A DNA stretch of 54,286 nucleotides from Nemertoderma westbladi (taxonomy: Eukaryota; Xenacoelomorpha; Nemertodermatida; Nemertodermatidae). The stretch covers positions 1 through 54,286 of the forward strand of contig JAUCBJ010008445.1 of NCBI GenBank assembly GCA_032718475.1. The letters run 5' to 3'. Numbering within the stretch: the stretch's first letter is position 1; each line of letters starts with the position of its first letter. Shown piece after piece: positions 42,481 to 53,300 of this stretch. The notes beneath the pieces were generated by a model. The model ran no database searches. It saw nothing but the letters and a program-made list of their open reading frames with translations, and was not told where the DNA came from. The translations under genes and the position numbers were made by a program.

Positions 42481-43800
42481 TGCACAGCCCGCCCATGCAC
42501 ATCCTGCTGAAAGATGGGACGACGCCGTTCCACATCAACGGCGCGCGACCCATCCCGTTCGCGACTTTGCGTTGACCTCCGCCACTTAAACTCGCAGGTA
42601 CGACGTCCCTGCTATCCTACCCCGAGTCCACAGTCGGCGGTGGCCGGAGTTTCTTCCACCGCCCAAGTTTTCTCCGTGTTTGACGCCGCCAGTGGCTACT
42701 GGCAGGTTCCCCTGGATGAGGAGTCACAACTCCTCACAACTTTCGCGACTCCCTGGGGCCGGTACCGTCACACCCGCAGCGTCATGGGGCTCATCTCGTC
42801 CGGAGATGAGTTTAACCGGCGGGGCGACCACGCACTCCAGGGACTCCCCAACCTCAGCAAGGTTGTAGACGATGTGCTCCTCTACAACGACACCATGGAG
42901 GAGCACCTGGCCAACGTCGGCCAGTTCATGGAGTGGTGCCGGACCCACGGCATTACACTGCACCCTGGGAAGGTGCAGTTTGCCCAGGCCGAAGTTCGGT
43001 TCGCTGGGTACCTATCGGCGCCTCCGGTATTAAGGCCGACCCGGAGAAACTGAAGGCGATCGCCGCCTTCCCCCACCCAGGGAACATCACTGACCTCCGC
43101 AGCTTCATGGGACTCGTGGAGCAACTCGCTCCATTCTCCGGCGACATCGCCGCCGCCATATCTCCACCCCGCCCCCTCCTCAGTACGAAGGCGACCTTCA
43201 CCTGGACGGGGGACCACGAACGGGCCTTCGAGGCCACTAAACTGGCTCTTATAACCCCACCGACCCTCGCCCCATTCGACACGACCAGGGAGACCCGCCT
43301 CGTTACAGACGCCTCCCGGCTGAAGGGCCTCGGTTACACCCTCCTCCAGCGGTACGGGGAGGATTGGAGGCTGATCGAGTGCGGCTCGATGTTCACCACC
43401 GACACGGAGTCCAGGTACGCCATCGTGGAACTCGAGCTCCTCGCCATCGTATGGGCCGTCCAGAAGTGCCGGCTGTATCTTCTCGTCCTCCCCCACTTCA
43501 ACTTGATTGTCGACCACCAACCGCTCGTCACAATCATCGACAAGTATACGGTGGATGCCACTGACAACACCCGCCTCCAATGCTTCAAGACTAAACTGGC
43601 CCCGTACCAGTTCACCACCACGTGGACCAAGGGGAAGGACCACGCCATCGCCGATGCATTGTCCTGCGCCCCGGTCAATGACCCCACACCCGATGACATC
43701 GTCTACGATGGGGACATGGCGATCTACATCAGGGCAGTCACCCGCCAGTCCGCCGCCGACATAACTGGCGGACCACCTCGCGGATCCCATCCTCGAGGAA
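42481..43800 (+). pseudogene. Gypsy RT and RNase H, with deletion and frameshift
   Basis: The segment before RT ends at HINGARPIPFA. The RT frame (42514-43053) then starts abruptly at LCVDLRHLN, so the N-terminal fingers (roughly 60 residues or more) are deleted. Motifs present: FDAASGYWQVPL (catalytic Asp), GLISSGDEFNRR and KVVDDVLLYN (the second catalytic box reads VVDD). A frameshift near 43015 leads to 42933-43817 with KADPEKLKAI, RSFMGLV and the RNase H (VTDASRLKGLGY, VELELLAIVWA, VDHQPLV). It ends in HAIADALS. The enzyme cannot be made from this copy. Confidence 0.85.
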
Positions 43801-44684
43801 CTCGCCCGAGTGGGTAGGGACGACCCGGACTATAAAGCCCTACTCGCCGCCATTGAGTCGGGCTTCCCGGAATCCGGCCTGAAGGAACCGGCTGTCAACA
43901 TATACTGGTCCGCCCGGGACCAGTTAACTACGGACGGGGACCTGGCCTTGTTCGCCACCATATTGTGGTCCGCACAGGGTCCCGGAAACCCACCCTCGCG
44001 CGCCTACACGCGGCACACCAGGGGGTGGAAAAAACGCTACGTCGTGCCCGGCAGTGTGTATACTGGCCGGGCATCACCAACGACATCCGGACGTCCGTGG
44101 GCACCTGCAGCGTGTGTCTGGCCTGTCGGTCAAGTCAGACCAAGGAACCATTTCTGACGGAGCCCCCACCAACTCGCCCGTTTGAAGATATCTCGGGAGA
44201 TTTCTTCTCACTCCACGGGAAATATTTCCTCGCCACCGCTGACAGATATTCCAGATGGCCGGAAATCTACAGTTTCTCCGCCCCACCCACCGCTGCCCGG
44301 ACAACCACCGCCCTGCGTGACTGGTTCGTCCGCTACGGGGTACCAACCCGCTTCCGGTTGGACGGCGGAACCCAGTTCACAGCAGCAGAGCTGACCAGCC
44401 TCCTGAAAGACTGGGGGGTCACACCGGTCACATCGTCACCAGAATGCCCCCAGAGTAACAGGCACGCTGAATCAGCAGTGAAGGCCCTCAAGCGCCTACT
44501 GGAGAAGACTGGGGGGTCAATGACCTCTGCCACGTTTCAAGAGGGGCTCCTGGAACTCCGAAACAGCCCCAGGGAGAGCGGCTTCTCCCCAGCGGACATC
44601 GTGTTCGGCCATCCTATGAGGTCGCGCATTCCGGCCTACACAGTGCCTTCGCTCGGACACTCCAGGAGACCCGGACGGAGCTAG
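43801..44684 (+). pseudogene. Gypsy integrase, frameshifted
   Basis: After another frame change (43810-43970) the frame 43965-44684 shows the zinc-binding HAAHQG ... CSVCLAC. Catalytic residues follow in FEDISGDFF, RLDGGTQFTA and NRHAESAVKAL (D, D, E). It stops at 44682 shortly after the GFSPADIVFGHPMRSRIP motif. The C-terminal part is in other frames to about 45080. All three catalytic residues are retained although the upstream frame is broken. Confidence 0.85.
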
Positions 44685-45143
44685 ACCGAGTGGCGCCAGC
44701 ATTAAAATCAACCAGGACCGCCCAATATAACCGCGGAGCGAAGGCCCTGGAACCACTCGCAGTAGGGCGCCAGGGTCCGGGTTAAACACCCGACCAATAA
44801 ACGGTGGGAGCGCACCGGCACCATCGTTGAGTCCGGTAAACACCGGAAGTATACTGTCCGGATGCCTTCTGGACGCACACTCATCCAGAACCGACGCCTA
44901 CTTATTCCGGACACCGCCCTCCAGGAGACACCCACGGGCCTACCAACCCCGGACGCGACACCCACAGCCCCCAAACTCGTACGCTGGCATGAACCCCTCA
45001 TCGAAACTCAACAATTTGAGAAACGTTCAGTTTCCAAATACCCGAGGCGGGTACGTCAGCCACCCGACCGACTCTGACATCTGAGTAAGAACGAATTTTA
45101 GCTCGGGACCGCCTCAGACGGCTAACCCGAGCTCGGAAGGGGG

Positions 45144-45472
45144 TGTGGCAATAGCGACTATGGTACCAGTACCGGCACTAGATACTTTCACTTTTCATGA
45201 CGACCGAGAGTCTGTCTGTGATATATATAGATACTTAGGCGTTCAGGACACTGGGACCTACCTATGAGAAGTCACGGCACACAGACTGTCCTGTCTACCG
45301 GTACTATGTTTGGGCCTAGATCCGTGTAGCCCAGTAGGCTACCTTTATTCAATATATACATTATATATTATTATACTTATCTGCTCCGGCATATGTTCCG
45401 ACTTTACAACATTGCCTGCACGGCATCCCGATACCAGATATGTGGGACCGAGAGTAGATTCTCCCACATACA
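45144..45472 (+). mobile_element. Gypsy 3' LTR
   Basis: Begins TGTGGCAATAGC right after a purine tract and ends CCCACATACA, after which LINE sequence resumes at gaagtcaccg. It contains a TATA-like gatatatatagat near 45217. Only one LTR copy exists, so the boundaries rest on the TG/CA ends and the LINE junction. Confidence 0.75.
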
Positions 45473-45992
45473 GAAGTCACCGAGAATTAATCGGAAACTT
45501 AAGGTCCGATTATTTAGAGCAGCAGTAGTTCCAGTACTCCTCAATGGGAGTCCATGCTGGGCTCTAACTGCTGAGGACACCAAATCTCTGGATGGCACAT
45601 TCACAAGAATGCTACGCCGGGTTCATTGTGTCAAGTACAATGCACACATCTCCAACCAGACACTATATAACATTGGAGGTGTCTCATTGGTTCCCCCAAG
45701 CTTGACACTAGAACAAAATCGCCTCCGCTTTGCAGGACATTGCTTTCGCCGTGAGGACCAGCCAGTGCATAATCTTGTACTTTGGCAGCCTCATGGAGTG
45801 AATAAGCATGGTGGACAGCCCATGACTTTCTTGAGACGCATCTTAAAGGAGACTGGCCTTGAAGATGCGGATGATCTAGCAAATGTCATGGGTGATAGGG
45901 AGTTGTGGCGGCGCAATTTTGTCGACAAGCCGGCACAGCATTCTTAAAAATGCAGCTGCAATGCAGCATGCCGATATTAGTAGTAGTAGTAG
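45473..45992 (+). pseudogene. LINE RT tail, right piece, with (tag)n end
   Basis: Continues the LINE after gypsy. The reading frame to 45947 carries SPRINRKLKVRLFRAAVV, LLNGSPCWAL, MLRRVHCVKYNAHIS, NRLRFAGHCFRR and HGGQPMTFLRRIL, then stops. The (tag)n tail follows at 45977-45992. It is nearly identical to the minus-strand LINE fragment at 9559-10095. Confidence 0.9.
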
Positions 45993-46730
45993 TAACAATT
46001 AATATTCATTATCATTAATTAATAATTAAGGTACCTTGAAATGTACGGTTGAGGCTATTGTAATCTATTTATGTGAAGGGAATTCAATAACACAACAATT
46101 AAATATGGATTGAAAATAACTTGTCGTAGAAAATAATAATCAATATTCCACTCTTGATTTAGGCTTTTCAATGGAGGAATGCAAGTTCTCAACCAGTTCC
46201 ACAGGTTGATCTTCTACAGCACATCCTTCCATCCAGTTTCCCAAGTTCCATTATTCGTTTTATACCACATGTCACCACTACACAGATTTTTCAGATTTAG
46301 TGGGGAAAACACCGGACCGGAGGCGACCCAAAGCTGATCCCTTAGCTGTTACCAATGAGGAATGGGTGGGGGGAGTGAACACTAACTCACAAGGGTAAAC
46401 ACTCCATAGCCCTCCAACCATTTCGTTACACCCCAATCCTCAGGCCGAAGCCGGAATGTCTAAAATACAGTGCCTATTCTAAGGAATGTTTGATACCGCT
46501 AACTTGGGGAGGGTGGCCTGGGGGGGGGGGGGGGGGGGTGGGCGTAGACAGTAATTCTTCGTGGAGGGGTGGAAAATCCCTATCATGTGGAGAGAAATTT
46601 TTAGTGATCCTACAGTAAGGTTATATATAACAAATTTAACTTATTTAACTACCTGCAGACTGGTATAATGCAGACGGCGCTTCATTTCTGTAAAGATACA
46701 GCCTATATGCTGTAGTAGATGCTAGCAATA
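45993..46730. other. Non-coding spacer with G run
   Basis: No gene. A run of about 19 Gs at 46519-46538, interrupted once, is the only notable structure. Confidence 0.5.
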
Positions 46731-46739
46731 AGTTTCAGT

Positions 46740-48480
46740 CTAAATGGGTTGTAAATATCAAAGTTGGAGAAGATGTTCACTTGCAGACATTTCGGCCTCT
46801 AGCGGTAGACTGGGGAACCGCAGACGAGACACTACGATTCCTTACAGATGCAAACTATGCTGTAGTTGATACCTTCCAAGTTTCAGTCTAAACGGATTTT
46901 AAATAACAAAGTTGGAGAAGATGTTGAAGAAGATTCGCCCCCTAGCAGCAGACTGGAGAAACGCAGACTGGTCAGAGTCCTTTCAAACCTATGGTCAAGT
47001 ATATATCCGCAAAGTGTCAGTTAGAACAGTTTGAGTCTGGTGGTGCAACTGTTGTACTGTAATACAGTAATAAAGTTTCCTGCCTGTTGACCAGCAATTT
47101 GGCCGAAAACGACTACAGAATAGCCCAATTTGACCACAAATACGCATCCACAAAGGGCATATACACTATACAGGCATCTGGGCTTAGCATATGCGTAAAA
47201 GTATAATATATAAAAATATAGCTTCGAGATAATGACGGTTCACGTTCACACGTGCTTAGAACGATATGCATCACGTAGACGTACAAGATAAGCCCCAACG
47301 TGTAGTGCAGTAGTGTGACAGCCTGCAGCTGCAGACTGAACTGCTACGCCTACCACGAGCGAGACATCCGCAGCCCCACATCAGCGACCACGAATTAAGC
47401 TTTCACGCCAACAAACGTGTAAAATAAAACCCTGAGACAGTGACAGCTGTTTGCATCGTGTTAATGCGCATTGAATGAGCCACAAAGCAAGGAATGAGAG
47501 CGAAATCTGACGACGTGTATCGATGGACATACATTGGTACAAACTGAGCAGATTTATATATATTACAGTAGATAGACTAGAAAGCCAGTGGCCCTTCGGG
47601 CCACGGCTTTCTAGTTCACAAGCCTATTCAGCATTCCAAACATTAATTAATTAATTAATCACTTCCAAAGGATTAAAAATTGTAAAAATATGGAAGAAGG
47701 TTAAACTGTAGAACTGCAGGTCGTTACCATCCTCGTAAACACAACCTACTGTATAGTTTAGTTAGTTTAGTAGGGACTTTTAGATCGCTGCCAAGATTCA
47801 AAATGGGAGAAGGATTTCACTTTCAGACAATTCGTCCCCTATAGTCGCGGAATTGAGAACTGTGGACTGGTCAACGTCCTTCACAAAGATGTAGCCTTAT
47901 GATGTACATACAGTAGTACAGTAGACCTCTGTCAATTAGCAGCCTAAAAGCATTTTTAATAAATAAATGTGCGAATGTTTATACGTATACGTTTATACGA
48001 TAACGTTTACACTTTCAGAAATTTGGCCCCCTAGCGGTAGACTGGAGAAATGCAGACTGGTCCTAGCTCCTCCCCAAACGCGCAGTCTTGGTGTAGTAGA
48101 CCTCTGCCAAGTATCAGCAAAAATCATTAGGAACAACGAAATGGGATAAGGTTTTCACTTTCGGATATCTCTCCCTCTAGTGGCAGACTGGCTAATTGCA
48201 GATTGGTCAGCATCCCCCGCAAACACACAGCCTATGGTGTAGTAGACCTCTGCCACGTATCAACTAAAAGGCATTAATAATAACGAAATGGGAAAAGGTT
48301 TTCAGTTTCGGACATTTCGCCCCCTAGCAGCAGACTGGAGAACTGCAGCTTGATCAGTGTCCTCCCAAATACATAGTCTATGGTCAGGAACATATCTGCA
48401 AAGTATGTATCATTTAGAACAGATTCAGACTGATGGTGCAACTGCTGTTTATAGAGTTTCCTGCCAGCTGACCAGTAATT
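46740..48480. repeat. Diverged tandem-repeat tract, unit about 130-145 bp
   Basis: The phrase gccccctagcagcagactgg and variants recur at about 46795, 46930, 47840, 48028, 48173 and 48320. Each is followed by a form of gcagactggtcag..cctcccaaa and then acctctgccaagtatcag. Between 47100 and 47770 other sequence, including a hairpin, separates the two groups. No coding function. Confidence 0.75.
47577..47614. repeat. Perfect-stem hairpin with UUCG-type loop
   Basis: The left arm ctagaaagccagtggccc and right arm gggccacggctttctag pair along 17 bp with one bulged A, around ttcg. This is a very stable stem-loop standing alone in AT-rich sequence, perhaps a miniature inverted-repeat element. Confidence 0.85.
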
Positions 48481-48505
48481 TGGCTGAAAATGGTTATGGA
48501 ATAGA

Positions 48506-48990
48506 TGTAAAAGCTTTTGCGGACAAAATAAGTCATTTTGCGCAATTCGCTAAATACTCTAAAAGGCCTATAACTTATGCAACTAAGTGTCTGTGAAAAA
48601 ACTCAAGTTGGGATGACAAAATCAACCAACTGTTTCTTTGTGTGAAGAATCTGCTTTGTTGACATATATTTCAGCCAATCAGAGCGATCTCTCTTCCCTG
48701 TGCACAGTGGCCTATAAAAAATGACGCAATGCGGCAAATTCGGAGAATTCCTTCATTCAGAATTCATTCATTCTGACATTCTGACTGTTCTGACTTTTGC
48801 CCTAACATCAGTGGCCTAAGAGAGTCATAAGAACGCAAATCTATTAACTTGTAACTCATAACACATTGCACATCTCAATTCATACATTCTGACTCATTGC
48901 ACATTTCGTATCACACCGCTGCCCTACATTCTGATATACTGTTTTTATACTATTGTTAATTACTGTTATATATTAATGGATGTTATACTG
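48506..48990 (+). mobile_element. Distant BEL-3-type solo LTR or LTR fragment
   Basis: Begins tgtaaaagcttttgcggaca, matching the BEL-3 LTR start tgtaaaggcttttgcggatc. It continues with the same order of weakly matching blocks: ccaatcagagcg (48675) and ccctaacatcagtggcctaa (48799; compare agcccaacattagtaggctt). It has a clear TATA box (tataaaaaa, 48713). The right end is uncertain. Confidence 0.6.
48675..48721 (+). promoter_or_regulatory. CCAAT and TATA boxes of the LTR
   Basis: ccaatcagagcg at 48675-48686 and tataaaaaa from 48713, about 30 bp apart; a typical Pol II core arrangement, plus strand. Confidence 0.6.
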
Positions 48991-49650
48991 TAGGAAGAAC
49001 ACATTCGAAATAGGCCGTCAAATGAAACATGCTTTTATGCGCGTGCCACATGTGCCATTACACACTTCAAGTGCGAGTACTCTCAAAGGTAACATACTTG
49101 AATTGCCATAGTGCGTATTTCCACACAATTACCACATATCATCCTCACTTGGGCAAAACGTGATTCGACGCACAATCCCATACATACAGTATATATATAT
49201 ATATATGTGTGTTTATCATTCAGAGCGGTGCCTATCACCACCCACCCCCCCCCCCCCCCCCCCCCCCACCCCCCCCGGCCCTACTCCTTACAATGATTAC
49301 TAGCTAATTTATTTTGCCCATGCCAATGTTTGATTTTATTAATATTCTATAATATTATCTACGCTTATTATAAAATATTCTAGAACATTAGTATATCATC
49401 TTCTTTTATAGAATTTAAAATTTGTTATATTTTTAAAGATTTTCTTTTGTAATTTATGCTTTAATACGTTTAATTATTGCAACTAATTATAATAAGTAAA
49501 TGATTTATAAGTAGCTTTACGATATTAATTATTATAATTAACAATAAACACTTGTAATCTCAATGATTTAACCAATAGTATTTCAGGAAAAACGGGTTCT
49601 AAATGATTAACTACCATATAATTTTCTAACCTCAAACACGTCTCCGTTCT
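48991..49650. other. Non-coding, low-complexity stretch
   Basis: Contains a TA repeat (49190-49206) and a C run of more than 30 bases with two breaks (49239-49278), then very AT-rich sequence. No gene. Confidence 0.5.
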
Positions 49651-50129
49651 GTGAAACCTAATATTATAATTATTACTAATTACAATATAAAAGAAGAAAT
49701 TCTACACCTGTGTTGGCTAGACGCAATTCCCTGCAGTTCCCTAGGTCTCAAGCTTTCTAACTCTCAGCTCCGCATATCAATCACTACCCGCCTCGGCTGC
49801 ATATTAACCGAGCCCCACTCCTGCACCAGGTGGGGAAGCCCAATCCATGCGGATGGTCTACACTGCACGACCTTTATTGCCAAAAGAGTGCTGGCTGATT
49901 CGCCCGCCATTCAATGTTGAATGAGATCGTGAAGCGTGGGTTGGCCAGCTGTAATATCCCATATATTCTAGAACCACCCGGCCTCTCTAGAACAGATGGT
50001 AAACGGGTAGATGGGATGACTCTGGTGCCTTGGGAGAGCGGAAAGACCTTGACCTGGGACTCCACTGTGGTGGACCCCCTCGCACCAAGCCACTACAGGA
50101 CAAGATCTGCTACTACAGGACATAGGTAA
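49651..50129 (+). pseudogene. Fragment of a conserved mobile-element-associated protein ([12 protein letters not shown] region), frameshifted
   Basis: Two frames join near 49905. The first (to 49920) has the Cys/His-like GCILTEPHSC and the GLHCTTF phrase. The second (49905-50129) has [12 protein letters not shown], then [15 protein letters not shown], then [18 protein letters not shown], ending in [11 protein letters not shown] recognise this 'LEPPGL.R.DGKR.DG.TL.PW..G..L.WD.T..D' pattern from many invertebrate predicted proteins linked to retroelements. Its D...W..D spacing is suggestive of a nuclease-like fold, but I cannot name the domain. This copy is broken and isolated. Confidence 0.5.
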
Positions 50130-50310
50130 CCAGTTAAATAAACAAATGAATTAACCTCGTATTCTATTAAGTCAACTTATACTATTACTAGGATTACACA
50201 TTATACTATTACTTATCTTAATACTAATCTTATGTTAATATGTATGTATTACCGTATACATAATCTGCATGTACATTGTATAGCCCATATTTTTACAATA
50301 TTTTTCTATA

Positions 50311-53300
50311 ATGGCCATCCACAAACTAATTCCCACTTTGGTTAACCACCCTTGTAAAATATGCCGTATAGAGGTAAGGCAGAACCACCAGGCACTCTGC
50401 TGCGACCTCTGTGATGAATGGCTGCACCTAAAATGCATTTCACTGGGTCTATCTAAAAAGGACTACACTCACTTTCAAAACTCAATTTCAAACTGGTTCT
50501 GCCCCACTTGTCTATCTGAATCATTGCCATTTATGCACATTGCAGACGACAACGAATTTACACTCACAGCAAGAGACTACCGTATACCCGACTGCATAGA
50601 TATTACATACTTAGACACACAGTATTTCGATAAGTACAACTTAACAGATCCCACATCGACTAAGAACACTGACTTTGACACAGACTTTAACCCAGACGTC
50701 CACATTCCCACTGATACTGCACATTTACGGAACTGTACTTATAGTTTCCCGGAGGATTTCAATACAAAATTTGGGCATCTCTCCCCAAAACTGTCCCTTA
50801 TTCATTTCAATGCTCGTAGTTTGTCAGCCAATTTCGATAAAATTGAAAGCTTATTAATCAGTTTAAAAACGACTTTCTCCGTGATTGCTATCTCAGAAAC
50901 CTGGCTGAATGACACTGACCACTCACAGTTCTCCCTACCAAACTACAAATTATTTTCTCAACCTCGAAAAGACAAAGATGGTGGTGGCGTCGCTATATAT
51001 GTACACACCGACCTTACAGCATTTCCACGCATGGATTTACATTGTAAATCCCCAACCCCAATAGAAAATCTTTTCCTTGAAATCCCACAAACAAAGAGTA
51101 AAAATATAATTGTTGGTGCAATCTACCGTCCCCCTAATACCGCTGTGCAGGAAACTTTCGCCTCTCTACAACCTACGATGGAAAAAATTAATAACGAAGG
51201 TAAACCCTGTTTTTTACTTGGCGATTTTAACATCGACTTATTAAAAACAAACATTAGTCCTGTTAGTGCAGATTTTTTTAACTTTATAACGACCTATAAT
51301 TATATACACACTATCTCTAAACCCACCCGAATTACAGACCACTCAGCAACTCTAATAGATAACATTTTCACTAACTCTTCGTCAACTCTAAAATCTGGGT
51401 TACTAATCTCTCATATTTCCGACCACATTCCAATCTTCACGCTTACAGATATATTAACTAGTCAGAAACCAAAACAACAATACATGTACCGTAGAAAACT
51501 ACGCGACAAAAAAAAACAGGAATCTTTCACAAACGCCCTAAAAATGAAAAATTGGGATGAATTATACAGACATACTACTGCAGATAGTGCATACAACACT
51601 TTCTTACACACCTACCAACACTATTACAATACACACTTCCCACTTGAACGAGAGAAAATACGTAACACAGAAAAACCCTGGCTGACTGACTCCTTGGTTA
51701 GAGCATTGAAAAAACGCGATCGACTATTTGGAAATTATACTAAGAACCCCACCCCTGATAAACAGGCATCATTCAAACGTTACCGTAATGCATTGAGCAG
51801 TTTACTTCGAACCGCAAAGAAAAACTATTACAGTTTGGCACTGGACTTTAAGAAGCAAAATGCTCGCGCAGTATGGGGTCACATTAACCAGTTAATTCAT
51901 AAGAAACCTAAATCCTCATTGCCCACACTGGTAACTCACAACACACGAACATATACAGCCCCAATAGATATCGCAACTGCCTTCAACGACAATTATATCA
52001 ACATAGGTCAAAAACTAAATAACAAAATACCTACTACAGATGGTTCCCCTCTGGACTACCTACCCAGAACTGAACCCACTGTAAAACTCAAAATGTTTAA
52101 CACAATAACACCAACAGACATTATATACACAACTAACTTATTGAACAAGAGAACTAGCCCTGGTTACGACGATCTAGCTGCATACAGTATTTACCCCTCT
52201 ATCACACTCATTGCCGAACCCCTGGCTCACATTGTTAACATCTCACTGTCTACTGGCTCAGTCCCCAGCCAAATGAAAATTGCACGTGTAACACCAGTAT
52301 TTAAGGCAGAAAACCCGACTGTGGTTGAAAATTACAGACCTATCTCGGTACTTGCATACTTTTCAAAAATACTAGAAAAAATCGTACACACGGAACTAAC
52401 AGATTACCTTACTAAACAGGCAATCCTCACACCTGATCAATTTGGTTTCAGAAATAAACGCTCCACACAGCACGCCTTACTCACCTTACTAGAAAACATC
52501 ACAGACGCATTAGACAAGGGTGAATACTGTGTCGGAGTGTCTTTGGATTTATCTAAAGCCTTCGACACAGTTAACCACAAAATACTGATACAGAAACTAC
52601 AACGCTACGGGATAACTGATACAGCGCTGGTCTGGATCACTAGTTACCTTACAGATCGAGTGCAATATGTTACAGTAGGTACAGCGCAATCAAAGTACTC
52701 CACAATTGTAATAGGATTACCACAAGGGTCGCTTCTGAGCCCTTTGTTATTTATAATCTACTGTAATGACCTACCCTCAGTATCCAACATTTCTAAATTC
52801 ATTTTGTACGCTGACGATACGAATATGTTTAAATCCAGTGCAGACCTAAACTCACTGATTACAGATATTAACAATGAGTTGGATAAACTAACAAAGTGGT
52901 TTCAACTGAACCGACTGTCTCTAAATATAAAAAAATCTAATTTCATTATTTTTCGAACTCAAAACAAAATGCTAGACTTAAACACACTACCTGCTGTAAC
53001 AATTAACGGAAATACAATTAAGCGACAAAAAGTTATCAAATTCCTGGGTGTCAACATTGATGAACACCTGACTTGGAAAAATCACTGTGACTATCTACGT
53101 ATCAAAATCAGTCGTAATATTGGCATAATAAATAAAATAAAAAATTTTGTCACATCAAAAACATTAATAGTATTATACAATACGATGATAGCTCCGTATC
53201 TGATGTACTGCAATACTGTGTGGGCAGCAAAATCGTATAAAACCATAAACACCGACACCAACAGACCTACACACAAACACTACAGACATCGACATAAGCG

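Larger units (their letters stand above)
40713..45472 (+). mobile_element. Ty3/gypsy element, 5' LTR missing, inserted in the LINE
   Basis: GC-rich plus-strand gag, zinc knuckle, protease, RT, RNase H and integrase lie in gypsy order, ending in a purine tract (cggaaggggg) and a 329-bp LTR at 45144-45472. The base composition (C-rich third positions) contrasts sharply with the AT-rich surroundings. No matching LTR exists on the left, where about 80 bp of the host LINE is also missing. One deletion across the left junction explains both. Confidence 0.85.
39036..45992 (+). mobile_element. LINE (APE-type non-LTR element), 5'-truncated and split by a gypsy element
   Basis: Left piece 39036-40712 and right piece 45473-45992 together make one LINE. 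It starts inside the endonuclease (SDHRLIVAKV), runs through RT, and ends with a (tag)n tail at 45977-45992. The same family is inserted at 9559-10279, which supplies the missing middle as a reference. By comparison, about 80 bp of LINE sequence is absent at the left gypsy junction. Confidence 0.85.
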
